Shown in pieces: positions 4,931 to 5,235 of a DNA stretch of 5,235 bases. The translations under genes and the position numbers were made by a program. The stretch covers positions 1 to 5,235 of the forward strand of contig PMSZ01000196.1 in assembly GCA_003168235.1 (NCBI GenBank), given 5' to 3'. Every line of letters starts with the position of its first letter. Position 1 is the stretch's first letter. The notes below the pieces were generated by a model. That model was not told the origin of the DNA and did not search any database. It saw nothing but the letters and a program-made list of their open reading frames with translations. The stretch is from Acidobacteriaceae bacterium. GTDB lineage: Bacteria > Acidobacteriota > Terriglobia > Terriglobales > Acidobacteriaceae.

Positions 4931-5235
4931 ATGGAAACGAAGATGAAAACAAAGAAGAGTATTGCAGTAATCGGTGTCATGGTTTTGGCCACGTTTCTGA
5001 CAATGTGCACCGCAGTAGCCTTGGCATTGGACCTTCCTGCGATGCCGCGCATGTTTTCGAACTCGCGGTTTGTGTATGTAACCGCCTACGACGGTAATCA
5101 GTTCGATCCGAATCTGTTGCCCGACGACCGCGCTGCGATCTCTCGCGTGCAGGATGCCATTCAGAAATGGGGCAAACTCGTCGTGGTGTATCGCCCGCAG
5201 GAAGCCGACGTGATTCTCGCGGTGCAGTCTCGTCC
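4931..5235 (+). CDS. Unrecognised secreted protein, N-terminal 101 codons (runs off right edge)
   Basis: The frame is open from ATG at 4931 to the window end with no stop. The N-terminus has basic residues (K4, K6, K8, K9), a hydrophobic stretch at about 11-31, and AVALA ending at A32, a signal peptidase I site (AxA). C26 is not in a lipobox. The mature part begins LDLPAMPRMFSNSRFVYVTA and continues through LPDDRAAISRVQDAIQKWGK (63-82) to VVVYRPQEADVILAVQSR (84-101), a pattern of alternating strand and helix. It resembles uncharacterised secreted proteins I associate with Acidobacteriota; no function can be assigned. AAAGGGG (4916-4922) lies eight bases before the ATG. The in-frame ATG at 4943 (M5) is an alternative start that would keep the signal peptide. 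It follows argS by 118 bp on the same strand. Confidence 0.8.
   Translation, partial: METKMKTKKSIAVIGVMVLATFLTMCTAVALALDLPAMPRMFSNSRFVYVTAYDGNQFDPNLLPDDRAAISRVQDAIQKWGKLVVVYRPQEADVILAVQSR

Noticed and set aside
4843..5052. A 69-codon minus-strand frame over the start of the secreted-protein gene
   Set aside because: It overlaps the signal peptide and start of a better-supported gene with a ribosome binding site and plausible protein, and its own translation has no family resemblance.

Overview
The window looks like chromosomal DNA from a moderately GC-rich bacterium. An Acidobacteriota member (Koribacter/Terriglobia-like) is the best guess. This rests on remembered resemblance of the arginyl-tRNA synthetase, the DinB-like protein and the 3'-end secreted protein to acidobacterial proteins; no search was run. 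There are no mobile-element, phage, CRISPR, rRNA or tRNA signatures.

Layout: the left half is read on the minus strand, in the order larC (1278-2504), an exported Bcp/PrxQ-type peroxiredoxin (627-1160), a DinB-superfamily protein (120-617), and the first 15 codons of metG, methionyl-tRNA synthetase, which starts at 47 and runs off the left edge. The peroxiredoxin and DinB-like genes are tightly coupled: the stop codon of the first lies inside the Shine-Dalgarno sequence of the second. A 14-bp tandem repeat of three units sits immediately upstream of the peroxiredoxin ribosome binding site. The right half is read on the plus strand: argS (2752-4812, TTG start), then the first 101 codons of an unrecognised secreted protein (4931 to the right edge).

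The divergent larC/argS intergenic region (2505-2751) is the most information-rich non-coding stretch. It holds a good sigma70-type promoter facing larC (TTGACG, 17 bp, TATCAT), an extended -10 element facing argS (TGTTAGAAT), a GC-only inverted repeat whose spacer contains the larC -35, and a 15-bp inverted repeat (14 of 15 paired) closing about 104 nt. In the larC transcript this repeat would fold into a long stem enclosing two small hairpins, with the 3' arm 9 nt upstream of the larC start codon, where no Shine-Dalgarno is visible. This candidate structured larC leader is the observation most worth checking.

Functionally the window is mostly housekeeping: two aminoacyl-tRNA synthetases, a peroxide-detoxifying enzyme acting outside the cytoplasm, and a nickel-pincer cofactor protein whose Lar partners are not in view. 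I see no complete novel multi-gene system. The unusual points are regulatory or structural.
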